Assembly (NCBI RefSeq): GCF_010093535.1
Contig: NW_022985177.1
Location: forward strand, 1,017,214-1,065,131
Source: Lindgomyces ingoldianus
Lineage: Eukaryota; Ascomycota; Dothideomycetes; Pleosporales; Lindgomycetaceae
DNA length: 47,918 nucleotides
Direction of reading: 5' to 3'
Numbering within the stretch: the stretch's first letter is position 1; each line of letters begins with the position of its first letter. The notes under the pieces were generated by a model. That model was given only the letters and a program-made list of their open reading frames with translations, was not told the origin of the DNA and did not search any database. The position numbers were made by a program, and so were the translations under genes. Of this stretch, positions 1-10,901 are shown one piece after another.

Positions 1-1878
1 ATGTCTATCTACTGTTTAAGTCCTAGTTTATGTTTAAATTAAGTAAGTAAAGATTTTTTAAAAGCTTTTTTTTTTTAAGTTTAAGTAGTTGTTAAATTAT
101 TTTATATAGCCTATTTTAGTAAAAGGCCTAGCTTATTAGCCTTACTTAGGTAGTTTTTTTTTAAGTTATTAAAAAGTAGGTTTAGAGACCTTCTATATTA
201 AGTGCTACTTAGGTGTTATTTAAGTGTAAGCATAAGTATATATTTTAGTATTAAAAAAAGTTAAAGTTTAAGACTTACTTTTAGTAATTAAAGGTAACCT
301 TATGCTAATACAGCTATAGTTGTTCTAGAATTAGGTTATAACATTCTATGTTTATTATATAAAGCTTAATCTGCTTCTTATAGTGTTAGTAAGTAATTAT
401 AATAGTTATAGTATAAAAGATAGAACCTTTTTTAAGTTATTTTTTATTAAATCTAGTTAGGTAAATTATTTAAGTAAGTAGTATTAATTAAAGATTTAGT
501 TTACACGCTAGTTTTTTATTAATATAACTTATACTATTTACTTCTAAGTTAATAAAAGCTTATATTAAGGCTAATATAGTTTCTTATTATAAATATATAA
601 AAATATTAACTTAGTACTTTTAGTTATTAGTAGGGGACTTAGCTTATAGGTTAGCAGAGATCTAGTGTTAAATTAGTCTTAAGGGGCAACTTAGCCCTAG
701 GACAAGCCTTTTTACAGGCTTCTACTGCTATAGCTGTAGCTATGTTAAGAGTAGTAAGAAGAATTAAAGCTTAAATATAAGTTAAAGCTCTTATAAAAAC
801 AAGATTAAAATAGTAAGAATCTTTAATAAGTACTAGCAGCACTACTTATGTAGACTTAAGAAAGGGGAATAAAGTAGTTTTAAAAGATATAACTATGCTT
901 ATTATACTTAAAGTATTAACTTTTTTTTTGTAATCTTTACACTTTCTAGAACTAACTAAAGCATAATTTAAATTAATTTTTATTATATTAAAGTCTTTAT
1001 TTGCAACTGCGCTAGTTTAGGGGTGTATTAAAGCTTGTATAAGAAGGAACCTTATGTTATTATTATAGGTAGTAATTAGGTTTGCATACATGTTAAGGTT
1101 GTTTAGAAGGGGTTTTTCTACTATAGCGCGTTGCAGTTTAGTTAAGAGGGAGTTATATAAAGCTATAATTAGACCTATTTTATTTAGGCCTATATTAAAT
1201 GCAAGTTAGTAAAACTTAGTAAAGTGTAAAGTAAAGCTTTTTTTTTTTTATTATAAAGTGTTTAGGTAACTTAAAGCTATTAACTTTTTATTTAAGTTTT
1301 TATAAGTTACTTATAAAAACACTATAAATTAATCTAAGTTAATAATATTTTTATTTATTAGTAAGTTAATTAAGGCTGTTATGTTATAATTAAGTTAAAA
1401 GTAGGCGTATAGTAACTAAAAGTGTTTAAAGAGGAATTAGTCTATATTTCCTTTAAGTTTATATTAGAGCTTATGTAGAAAGAAAGGTAGGTCTTTTTAT
1501 TTTTTATTAAACAGTAAGGGATTAAGGAGTTAGTTAGATTTTATTACTAAGTTAAAAAAGTTATAGGTTATAAGTAGTGTTAGGTAGAAAAAGGTTAAGC
1601 TATTTTTAGACTTCTAAGTAAGCTTTAAGGCTAGTAAGTTTTTAGTTCCTACTACTATAATAAAAGTTAAGGTAAAAATAAACTGCTTAATAATATAAAG
1701 CTATTTTTTAAAGTTCTTTTAAAAAGCTTTAAAGCTTATAATATAGCAGCTTTTTTATAAAGTAAGTACTTTTTAAAAGGCTTTTTAGCTTACTTTAATA
1801 GCTTAAAGTTATGCAAGTACTAAGCTTATTAGATTAAATTTAGAGGCTATTCTTAGCTAAAGTTTTAATATAACATAA
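1..1878. mobile_element. Internal region of an LTR retroelement, RIP-mutated, other end outside window
   Basis: This very AT-rich stretch has no open frame of any length and almost no CpG, CpA or TpG, as expected after heavy RIP. It abuts a 318-bp LTR at 1879-2196, so it is read as the interior of that retroelement; its other LTR is outside the window. There is no polypurine tract next to the LTR, which favours this being the 5' side of a minus-strand element, but that orientation is weak. I could not recognise any gag or pol motif. Confidence 0.6.
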
Positions 1879-2196
1879 TGTTATAATTATGCATAAGTAA
1901 GGTTATAGAGCTTTACAAAGGTCTAGTTTAATTACTATGTAAGGTATTATAGTAAGTATAAGATGTTATGTAAGAAATAAGAAAGTTTAAAAAAAAATTA
2001 GTAATTACATACTTAGCTTAGAAGTCTAAGCGCTTTAAGTATAAATTAAGCCTATTTTAGGTTTAGTTAGTGTTAAGGCAGTTTATGCTTAAGTTTATGT
2101 CTATGTTGTGTTGTGTTTATGTTAGACGTGCACTAATAATACTCTAGTACGCGTCTAATACAGTTATGTCTGGGATCTAGGGAGGATACTGTGACA
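1879..2196. mobile_element. 318-bp LTR (family F), RIP-mutated
   Basis: It matches, base for base in length, the solo LTR at 42960-43277; most differences are C/T or G/A. It begins tgttat (TGTCAC in the intact copy) and ends gtgaca. The outer ~90 bases (2105-2196) keep several CpG and TpG sites and are much less mutated than the inner part. The sequence directly right of it is the interior of a Fot1-A element, so this retroelement inserted into that transposon. Confidence 0.85.
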
Positions 2197-3022
2197 ATTA
2201 TTTTTAAAAAAATAATTTATATATAGCTGTAGCATGTTACTTTAAAAGTGTTATATTTTATTTAAAAGCCTAAAGTATAAACTATATTTAATGTTTTTTA
2301 AGTATGTTTAAGTAGTGTTGTTAAAAATGCATTAGTGTAAAAAAAGTAGTTTAGTAAAGTCTTAGTAAAAGTAAGGAACTTAATGTTGCAGCCAACAGAC
2401 AGATCGTAATGACCCAATTAGCTGTTCCACACAGCCCAAGCGACGTCGGATGGAAGACACTTAGCTCCACGTTGAACGAATCACGTGACAGGACGGATGA
2501 GGAATGGCTCCGGCTTTTAGACAAAAGCCTAGCGGAATGCATCCTCTAATAAGACTACAAGTCTTGCAGGCTTGCAGGTTGTGCAGGCTATGCAGGCAAC
2601 GAGCATGCAAGCATGCATAGCATGCACTGCATGCAAATCCCATGTATATAGTCTTGATCACGACCATAGTTAGAAGGCTGTGATTACTATTTAGTCTTTA
2701 CCTACTTAATAGACTAAGAGGCATTAAAACCTTTATAAAGAGGACATTGCTGCCTTGTATATCTTGCACTATATATACCTCCTTTCCTATCCTTTTAGAT
2801 TAGGTTTGCCAGCTCCCCATACAGCCGCTGGGCTAAACTACAACCTGCCTTCTCAAAACCCGATTTACCGTACTCTGCTCAACAGACTGTACACCCGATC
2901 TAGCTAAGTCCTTTTCCTTCCCTCTAACATCATCATAGGCCGTAGTGCTCCCGAAAATATCAATTCGCCGGAGCAAGGATTGTAACACTTAAGTGTGTAA
3001 TTAACTTGCCTGTAGAGTACAT
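2197..3022. mobile_element. Fot1-A copy 1, right end, interrupted by a solo LTR
   Basis: The sequence matches the right arm of the Fot1-A family (compare 29895-30094). It is split by the solo LTR at 2384-2987 and resumes at 2993 with the outer part of the terminal repeat, ending at a gtacat terminus followed by the TA target at 3023-3024. The left part lies beyond the family F LTR, outside the window. No coding potential remains. Confidence 0.8.
2384..2987. mobile_element. Solo LTR, 604 bp, not RIP-mutated
   Basis: It starts TGTTGCAG and ends GATTGTAACA, and is flanked by a perfect 5-bp duplication CTTAA (2379-2383 and 2988-2992). Removing it and one CTTAA restores the Fot1-A terminal repeat exactly. 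Composition is normal, with CpG, CpA and TpG retained, in contrast to the neighbouring repeats. It holds a cluster of overlapping GCATGC/TGCA motifs (about 2603-2636), a CACGTG box near 2484 and a TATA-like ctatatatacc near 2770. Its last ~15 bases equal the end of the larger LTR at 44856-45446 (opposite strand), so the two families are probably related. Confidence 0.88.
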
Positions 3023-3024
3023 TA

Positions 3025-3877
3025 TTTATAAAGTTATTAATCTTAGGCGTGCGTTTAGTAAGGTAGAATTAAGGTATTAGTAGAAGTGCCTAAAAGGTCT
3101 TTTACTATTAGAGTAGTAGAGGTAATTTAGTAGTTACTAGATGTTAATTAAAACTAATGGTCCTTAATCTAGAAGCTAAATTACTATAGCTTAACTTTAA
3201 ATTAGATAAGTCTTTAGCTTTAAGTCTTATAAAAGTAGGTTTAGCTATTAATTAAGTAGTTAAAAGTTAAAATTTAGTAGTTAAAAGTTAAGCATTAGTA
3301 GTTATCTCTAATTTTAATAGGTTATTAGTCTTTATATTTCTACTTTAGTGTTCTTTTTATAACTTTTTTTAAAGCAATTTTAATTATAAAAGATAGAAAG
3401 TCCTAAAATTAAGAGCTTTAGTTAATAAAAAGTTTCTAAGATTCTATTTATAGTAACTAAAGAATTAATATAATAGTGTGTAAGTATTATAACTTAAACT
3501 AAATTAAATACATGTTAGACTTAAATATAGTTAAGTAAATAATTAATATAATATTATTAATAAAGCTACTATTAGTAAAAGCAAGTTTTTTTAATATAAT
3601 ATAATAGCATAGGTAAGACAATAGGTTTAAATGTAGTATTAATTTACTTAAAGGAATATAAAAGTAAATAGAACCTTAGAAACCTAAGAATTCTATTAAC
3701 ACCTAAGGCCTTATATAAAGGATATTAGAAAACTACTAAGCTAGCTACAAGAGAGATGTGCAACTAAATACTTAAGAGAATAGAGGTACAGCAGAGGCTA
3801 GGGCAGGGTTGGAGCAGATACAAGGAACCTTCGGATATCAGCTTGTCGAGATGGAACGATTCATGCGAATTGTTACA
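3025..3877 (-). mobile_element. Gypsy element fragment, minus strand, with 5' LTR at 3600-3877
   Basis: 3600-3877 is the reverse complement of the gypsy LTR seen at 20692-20980, and 3025-3599 matches the start of its internal region (gag leader). The outermost bases of the LTR (about 3820-3877) are intact, with CpG sites, while the rest is TpA-rich. The fragment stops at 3024 where Fot1-A copy 1 begins, so its continuation lies left of that transposon or was lost. Confidence 0.8.
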
Positions 3878-4905
3878 ATAGCTAGATAAATAACACACTT
3901 AGTTTTAAGTAGTTAAAGTATTTTAACAAGCATATAAAAACTTGTTAAGTAAAGTTATATAAGCTACTTGAACTAGAATTTAAAAAAATTATTACTTTAT
4001 ATATCTATACATTTATTACATATTTTAGCTACTTAATATAGTATGCTTTTTACTATTAACTAACGCTTAAGTACTTTTAGCATATATAAAACTTAGCACG
4101 CTAATATATGTACTTAACAATGTTGTAATAGTGTTTAGTAGAAGCAAGACAGGTGTAGGAATAGTCCTAGACTTGTCTAATAATTACAAAAGTTGTGTAA
4201 CATTTAATTTAAAAGTAGATAACTAGAGAGCTTTTATAAACTAGCTCTAGTCGTTCCTTGGCTGAGATGTACCTGTCACGACTTTAAACAGGGGGCATCG
4301 GAGGTCGTCGGGCTAGTGCAATGCTGAGTCTCTGATGGCGCACCTTTGGTGTTTTATCCCCAAGTCTTGAAGTCATTTGAACCCCTCACGCATGCCGTGG
4401 GTGTTCGCTTTCGTTGTGGCCGACTTCGGTCTCGAGCTATCTCTTGGGGATTTAGCGCGGGGCAGCAAAGCAAATCAGGTGGCGTAATCAGCGGTCCGGG
4501 ATCTTACGATGTTATTTGCCGAAGCTCTTCGGGCTAGATACGAGCAAGACCCTTCAGCTGAAGGCAGCAGCGAAACCCAAAATAACAAGATTCCTTTCCT
4601 CTCGAGTTTTGAATCTTCTCCGCCCGGTGTCCTCGATAGTCCGCTTACTACTTAAGCATGTAATCGTACCTAGCTGCGTATACTTCTCGAAAGAAGTGAC
4701 ACGATGCCATCAGCCAATTCTAAGTACCGGCATCTGACTGCTGGCGAAGCCGCCATTCTCGAGATCATAGATGAGAATCCCGAGATGCGCGGATGGGTCG
4801 AATGTGAGTTGCCCATCGCCAACCGAGAGGTAGCCAGGGGCTTTATCTCACAGACTCCGGAAAGCACTTCGAGATTCTCCTTTCGAGCAGTGCGAAACGT
4901 GCCAG
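3878..4905. other. AT-rich to normal transition, no gene recognised
   Basis: 3878-4240 is AT-rich and looks RIP-affected but matches none of the families here. From about 4245 the composition becomes normal. Small frames at 4346-4537 and 4704-4991 have no recognisable content; the latter could include a 5' exon or leader of the HET gene that follows, which I cannot decide from sequence alone. Confidence 0.5.
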
Positions 4906-7095
4906 ATGCTCACTTTCAAATCGCTCAAATCGTTCTATGGGGGCCAAATGTTTCGTGCAAACTGGGACCAGGTGAAAGATACCGCTGTTAAGGGGTGTCA
5001 CACCTGCAGAGTACTCTACTTTGCGTATATGGGCGCCAAAATAGAGGACTCTGGCTTAGTTAGGACAGCTCCGCGTCCTATTGAGCTCTGTTTGACATGG
5101 GCAAGATTGGAGGCAGGCTATTGGGGGAATCAGTTTATTTTCTGTAAAACCGGTTTCATGCCAGGTGCGGTGCACACCACTACATGTGCTCTCCCTTAAT
5201 AGCTGATCCCGCGATTAGATGTGCCACTCGATGACTGCGAAAAGGAACTCAACAAAATCATAACCACGCGGTTTATCGAAGACGATCCGGGTTCAGATGG
5301 TGCCTTTGCTCTCGCAGAGAGCTGGATCTTAGACTGCGTGGCAAGCCATGACCACTGCTTGAACAACCAAAATGTCGAATTACCTTCAAGAGTTCTTGAT
5401 ATTGGCGAGTATATAACAACCGGAAGAGCGTATCTATTCATTTCTGGTGGTGTGAAATCGACATATGTTGCGCTGAGTCACTGCTGGGGAGGAGATGCTC
5501 CAGAGGACGGGCTGTGAGTAATCACATTCGACGTTGGCGAGCTGCCTGGCTAAAACTGTGGCCTAGTATTCGGGAGTGTACCACTAAGAACTACAAGGAA
5601 TTAAGGGCCGGATTCTTCGTGTCTAGGCTTCCAAGAACTTTTCAAGAAGCGATCCTAGTCGCTAATCAATTGGGGGTTCGGTGAGTGTTCCCTGTAGGTT
5701 CTTGTAGCGTCATATCATGAATCTCTGACGTCTTCTAGATACCTCTGGATTGACTCCCTTTGTATCCTTCAGGACTCCCATTCCGACTGGAGTCATGAAT
5801 CCGAGCTGATGAGCAGGGTCTACGGCAATTCCTACGTCACAATTTACGCTTCTGCCGCACCGAATAGTGACGCAGGCTTCCTGCGGTGTCGACCTCGAGA
5901 CCGACGTGTAAGAACAAAACTCTGTCGTGTACCAGATTCCCTAGATCGTTGGATCTGGATACAGTGGCCCGGTGGCGAGCAGGTATGGAACCTAGATGAA
6001 TCAGCAGGTCCTTTGTGGTCTCGGGGTTGGGCTTTCCAGGAACTTGTTCTACCTCCTCGAGTTCTAGAGTACGGTCCACATGCCATGAGTTTAAGATGCA
6101 ATACTCAGCATTACGAGGAAGATTCCCGTCGAAACACTGGTGGCACCCACGATGGTTACAAGGAACTGCTTTGGATCATGTCGCTGCCCGACATCATCAA
6201 CTCGCCATCATTGGAACACAACTCATTCTCGCGAGATCCGGGAGGTACGACAATGACTGTTTACCGGCGCTGGTACAATCTTGTGGAAGGGTTTGCAGGC
6301 CGCGAATTGACAGAAGAGACGGACAAGCTTCCAGCGATTGCCGGAATTGCCGACAAGATCCGACAAATTACTGGTGATTCTTATATGGCTGGGCTATGGA
6401 AAAATGATATAGCGACAGGGTTATGCTGGGGCGTTGGGACACGAAGGCTCCCGTCAAAATACATCGCGCCGTCCTGGAGCTGGGCTTCGACGATCGGCAC
6501 TGTGCGATACCCAATTCCCGACGATCTCAAATTTAGTGTTGAACTCGTCGACTGGAAGATCGAAGCTGATCCGTTGAATCCGCTGGGCGAAGTTTCCCAT
6601 GGCTTCATCACTATAGGAGCGCTAATGCGACCCTTTGATATCTCCGGTGACAATGTGCATACGCAGGAGGATTATGATCACGAAGCCCAAAAAGTCAGAG
6701 TCAATCTCAAGAGGACGAGGGACCGAAGCAACTTCAGGTACAGCCCACTGAAGTTCCCACTGAGTGACCAGGAGGAAGTTCGCGATCCTCGAGCAGGTGG
6801 TACATGTGCTATGTGGTTTGACGTGGAGCCTACGGAGGACCTGAAAGAGGTGCTGTTAGTGGACCTCAAGGCTGAAAGCTATAACATGAAGCTGGAACGA
6901 CCTAGCGGATCATTTAAACCAGAAGGTATTATACTGCAAAGTGCCATGACTGAACGCTTTGAGGCAACGGGGACAGCGGTGTATAAGAGAATTGGGCTTT
7001 GGGGCCGGTCAGATGCATGGGCAGAGTGGCTGGAAGAGGGAGAAGAGTCAGCCGTGTTGGAAGGATGGAAACAGACGGATATTACGATCATTTAA
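4906..7095 (+). CDS. HET-domain (heterokaryon incompatibility) protein, four exons
   Basis: The model joins 4906-5164, 5219-5513, 5567-5680 and 5739-7095, giving 674 residues. The introns are 54, 53 and 58 bp, start GT, end AG and keep frame. HET-domain blocks appear in order: an N-terminal GCHTC segment (Cys31, Cys34), VALSHCWGG (170-178), YLWIDSLCILQD (224-235), SRVYGNSYVTIYAS (248-261) and SRGWAFQE (317-324), followed by a long variable C-terminal half. Proteins of this family act in non-self recognition after hyphal fusion and can trigger cell death; partners are not predictable here. The start codon is the least certain part; an upstream exon is possible. The frame is uninterrupted and shows no RIP although the gene lies about 1 kb from mutated repeats. 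Confidence 0.9.
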
Positions 7096-7985
7096 GGTCC
7101 GAAAACGCTATTGATATAGGTGAAAATGTAGCATGAACAAGCCATACCTGCTCACGGGTCAGCCCGGGACATTGCGAGCTGACCTGTGGTTCTGGGTCAA
7201 ACGTTTTTAGCGCCCACTACTCCCTAAGTAGCAAAAATGTCCACTTTTAATCGCCTTCATCCACGGCAAAAATACGTATAGCTAGTCTACTTATCTAGAA
7301 ATAGGATTAGCGACAACTTAGAGAAGAATGGGACTATGTTATAGTTAACTAGAACACGCCTTAGACTCTCTCTAAAGAGCCCCTAGCCTAGCTCTGGGCA
7401 CATGAAGTTCTATTATATGCCTTAGTAAATATGTAACCTTTCCTAAGCCCCTAACTCTCCTGAAGGATTTGTCTATTAATACTATTCTATACCCCCCTTC
7501 TGCGCTTTACGCTTCCTGCCTACAGTGCTCTCACAATTAGATTGTTAAAGTGTATGTGATTATAGTTAGTCTCTAGTTAAGAACAGCATCCTTGTTAAGA
7601 CTGTTTTGTCCGCACTTTAAAGGGTAAGTATAAACGTGCTTAGGGGGCTTAAATCTAGGCTACTTGGTGCTAGAAACTAGGCTATACGTGAAGAACTAGG
7701 TCACTAAACAGGGGAGTGGCCTGAATTTAGGACGCCAGTGGTCCTAAATTCAAGCTAATCCTTGGCTTGCTTAGGCTTGTTTAGGCTGCTAAGACCTGCT
7801 CAGTCTTGTACAGCCACAAGCTCGGGTTACTTAAACCCTTGTATGCTCAGGTTCGAAAGCGGAAATGGGCTTTGGTAAGGCCAGTTTTCCCCTAAGTGTA
7901 TAAGGCGGATAATGGCGGATACGGTGCGGTATGGATGAATGGGGAGCCTAGGTACCCCCTATATGCCCACTTGGTGGACTGTAGG
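7096..7985. other. Intergenic, no gene recognised; one perfect inverted repeat
   Basis: No convincing frame is present. Composition is mixed. The one clear structure is a 12-bp perfect inverted repeat with a 7-base spacer at 7722-7752 (listed separately). The stretch from about 7500 could belong to the decayed element at 8001 onward, but I see no motif to show it. Confidence 0.4.
7722..7752. repeat. Perfect 12-bp inverted repeat
   Basis: tgaatttaggac at 7722-7733 and its exact reverse complement gtcctaaattca at 7741-7752 flank a 7-base loop. It is in non-coding DNA with no U tract after it, so a terminator role is not supported. Confidence 0.7.
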
Positions 7986-8000
7986 TTTAAGCACTAGGTA

Positions 8001-8880
8001 CTAGAGACGCAGAGATTCTCTGAGTCCATATAGAGAGCGCAGAATCTCGAAGTTCTCCCTATATTCTGTTTTCAATCCTTCAGGGGTACGGCAGAATAGT
8101 CCTGTGGGGAGCTTGATATTGAGGAAGGAATTAGAGACGTCGTATTGTTGAGATTGGTCTAAGTGCAGCCATGAGAGCTATTAGAGCTTTCAAAACGCGC
8201 GCAGCAGTGGTATCAGCGTAGGTATCACCCAATTGTTCTAGGAGGTGTCCTCGTACGTATGTTCTGGACTTGCATTTGGATAGTTAGCTGCCCTCGTTGA
8301 GTTTGTATGTGTATACCTATTAGAGGGTAGAATCTCAGTCTTGGTGGCGTGCTCGATTGTAAAGACACTAAAAGGTGTGAAGTAGTTTTTAGACCAACAA
8401 ATATCCACCTCTATGCGCCTAGATGCTTCGAATCCAGCCCTATATGGGTGTTTCACTAGATCTCAATAGTGTTTTGGTCTAGGAGGTAATTGGTCTCTAT
8501 GAGGCTGTTCTATGATAGTTGAGGTAGCCAAAGCTAAGAAGTAGGTGCTATATTGCTTTACGCGCGGGGCACAATTGCTGCAGATAATATTTACTTTGTC
8601 AATATCAAGAGATGCAGCATTTAGTGCATTTTCTGTTGGTGATCTTGTATGTATCGAGGGTCATGTACTGAGGTGATAGGGTCGTTGTCTGGCCTATTGT
8701 TGAGAGCATCCATTAATTCTGTTGTAAGCTACTGAGAGCTCTCGCCCTGATCTAAGTGTGACAACGCTGCAGGAGATCTAGAGCTTTATACAGAGTTCTC
8801 TGGTGTAGGACTCTGAGTAAGTGTATAGCTATTAGCGTTCTGCTGAGGCTACTCATTAAACTCGAGTTGACAGTAAGGAG
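8001..8880 (-). pseudogene. Decayed Ty1/copia-type reverse transcriptase fragment
   Basis: Read on the minus strand, pieces of the copia pol region appear in order. First comes KHPYRAGFEASRRIEVD (about 8456-8406), which fits the conserved start of the copia RT domain. A TEILPSNRY segment follows near 8330. Then DTYADTTAARVLKALIALMA (about 8205-8146), and finally a CRTPEG block and LYGLRES (about 8031-8011), the block just before the RT catalytic motif. The blocks are in different frames with stops between them, so the gene is dead. It ends abruptly at 8001, before the catalytic YVDD region. Unlike the repeats outside the island it keeps CpG and CpA, so decay was by small indels, not heavy RIP. 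8460-8880 is assigned to the same relic only by continuity. Confidence 0.75.
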
Positions 8881-10327
8881 AGCTTGCGTCCCACAAGCCG
8901 TAGGGAAAAAGCGGGAGCAAGGCTATAATGGCAACCAAAGAAGGTGGTGATATCTTCCGAACACTTAGGCAATGAGGGTGGAATGTTAGCGATGGATGTT
9001 TTAAAGGTTGGTGAACGGACGGTGGAAGTATAGTCAAGTAGAGCTTTGAATGCACTAATCCGTGATAGACAACCTAAATAGCGCTCATCACGGGTTGTTT
9101 CATTAAGTTGATGCGAACACCTGTGAAGCCCGTCAAACTAGATTACCAACAAAAGCAAAAGGGCATGGACAAATTTCGTGAACTTATGCAGACAGCTACA
9201 AGTTCCCACTTACTAGGGAGGTATAAACTCATTCTACTAGAAGACCTAGCGAACAGTGAAGTCACTCTGGGAAGACTAAGATCCCCACACCGAGGACTTT
9301 CTGTGAAGCCGTTGGGAGCACCAGAGAGATGAGGAACTGAATTGATTGCTAAAGGAGTGCACCTATATATGCAAAGGATGGGGCTAGGCATTAAGGTGCT
9401 GGGCAGGCAGCATGAAAATCTAATAGCCGGCAGTAGTTTCATGTAGAGGGGCGATGGTGGAGCTCGGAGAGCTCCGTAACCTTCCACACTTTCTCTTAAT
9501 TCCACAACATATGAACGAGGACGGATGATGCATCAAAAGGCAGGATAACCGCCGTGGAATGGAACGTTGCGTTGTGCGATAAGATCCCTCATAAGGAATC
9601 TCGAATGCTTGGGAAGAACGTCCCAAACCAGGTAATGAACCTCTCCCATCCACCCTGAATACTGTGGCATAGAGAACTGGAGGTAGAATGGATCGAGCCT
9701 TTGGGTTGAAAGCCATGTTTTGTGGAACAATGTTTCCTTGGGACAAGCCTGAGGTTTGATTCGAGGATTTTCTAGTTTCACGAACGCTCGTCTGGATGAT
9801 ATATTCTCATACAAGGCTAACCTTGGAAAACTCCGGGTTTCTTACGAAGATCTAGATGAAGGTTCCTTGGTTGACTGATTCGAAGTCTATGAGACCATTT
9901 TGTCGCATGTGACTATTAAAGGAGGTGAAACTGCGTCACATAACGTAGTGTTTCATCTCAGTATGAGTCAGCGCAGCAGTAGTCGCCCCTTTAGCACTAG
10001 CGTCTTTCCTGATTGAGACTAGCGTCCTTTGGTCCTTCACTATATAGTTAGCTCGGAGCCCTCTCACCACCCGATTGACGACTCGCGCCTCTTCATATGC
10101 CCTCTACCATCTATCGGCTCTAACCGTGCGATACATTTCAGGCGGGACAGCGCTAGTTCAGAACGCCTATCAGAACCTATCTATTCCTCCATAGGTATAT
10201 TATGCCGTCTTGACTACGAAGACATCGATTTCGGAGGGAATAGCGACTTCCGCGCTAGTACGATTCTAATATAATTGTGGAATATTTCGTACCTCCGTGC
10301 GTGTAGCCTTTATATGCCACAAACAGA
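8881..10327. other. Mostly non-coding; one possible minus-strand gene remnant
   Basis: Several frames of 60-120 codons overlap on both strands (for example 9108-9332 plus, 9143-9505 minus, 10029-10274 plus). None shows a recognised domain. The best candidate is the 93-codon minus frame 9814-9533, whose composition (aromatic-rich, with PRIKPQ and YSGWMGEVHYLVWDV segments) reads like real protein; the overlapping minus frame 9746-9420 looks like a shifted shadow. I regard it as a possible exon or relic only. Confidence 0.3.
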
Positions 10328-10720
10328 ATGAGAAGAGTATTTGTTGAAGCACTCTCGCGCGCTGAATTTCATGTTGTTGAAAGCCGTAGACGCGACATTC
10401 AGCCACCCGAAGATCTAGCCTATGAAGGCTTCTTCCGTTTCATCCCAAAGATTTGGAACATCGTTAAGGATGACGTGAGCTTGCTTTATGGTCCTTTAGA
10501 CAGCGGTAAGTCTGACCAGAACTCAACCGTTCCTTTCGAAACACCTGGTTCAACTACACGCTGTATACGAACGGTTTCGGATACTCTACCTGCGCAAAAA
10601 GAGCTGGGGCAAAAAATGAGAGAGGATATTGATCTGGCAATGTCGCGTGACGGAGCACTCTGGAAGGGAGCACTGGGTTTTAAGGAAACTTTCGGATACT
10701 CTAGTGAAGACGGGCGCTAA
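10328..10720 (+). CDS. Hypothetical protein or relic, 130 codons
   Basis: The frame starts ATG-AGA-AGA and runs 130 residues with a plausible composition. A second, overlapping frame (10629-10901) continues as KVKGIEEIDKAPTPVIRREP, which looks like the natural continuation after a frameshift or an unrecognised intron near 10715. A strong donor-like GTAAGT at 10506 may also mean the model is wrong. I recognise no family. It could be the remains of one gene ending near 10900. Confidence 0.3.
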   Translation: MRRVFVEALSRAEFHVVESRRRDIQPPEDLAYEGFFRFIPKIWNIVKDDVSLLYGPLDSGKSDQNSTVPFETPGSTTRCIRTVSDTLPAQKELGQKMREDIDLAMSRDGALWKGALGFKETFGYSSEDGR

Positions 10721-10901
10721 GGTGAAGGGCATTGAAGAGATTGATAAAGCCCCAACTCCTGTTATTCGGCGAGAACCAACCTATGCTCCTCGCTCTAGTC
10801 CAGGTGGTCACGTTCGAGCACGGCCTAAGAGGGTGGGTTATGGGACAAGAGATGCAGCCAAGGAAAACAGTAAGCTGCCTCGTATTATCCGAGAGAAGTA
10901 G

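Noticed and set aside
2461..2667. Minus-strand frames (2351-2542, 2461-2667) in the 604-bp LTR
   Set aside because: They lie in a solo LTR defined by a 5-bp target duplication and show no homology.
4670..7091. Minus-strand and shifted frames inside the HET gene
   Set aside because: Shadows of the HET coding frame, which carries the family motifs.
7850..7865. tRNA-like T-loop (ggttcgaaa)
   Set aside because: No matching acceptor, D or anticodon arms could be found around it.
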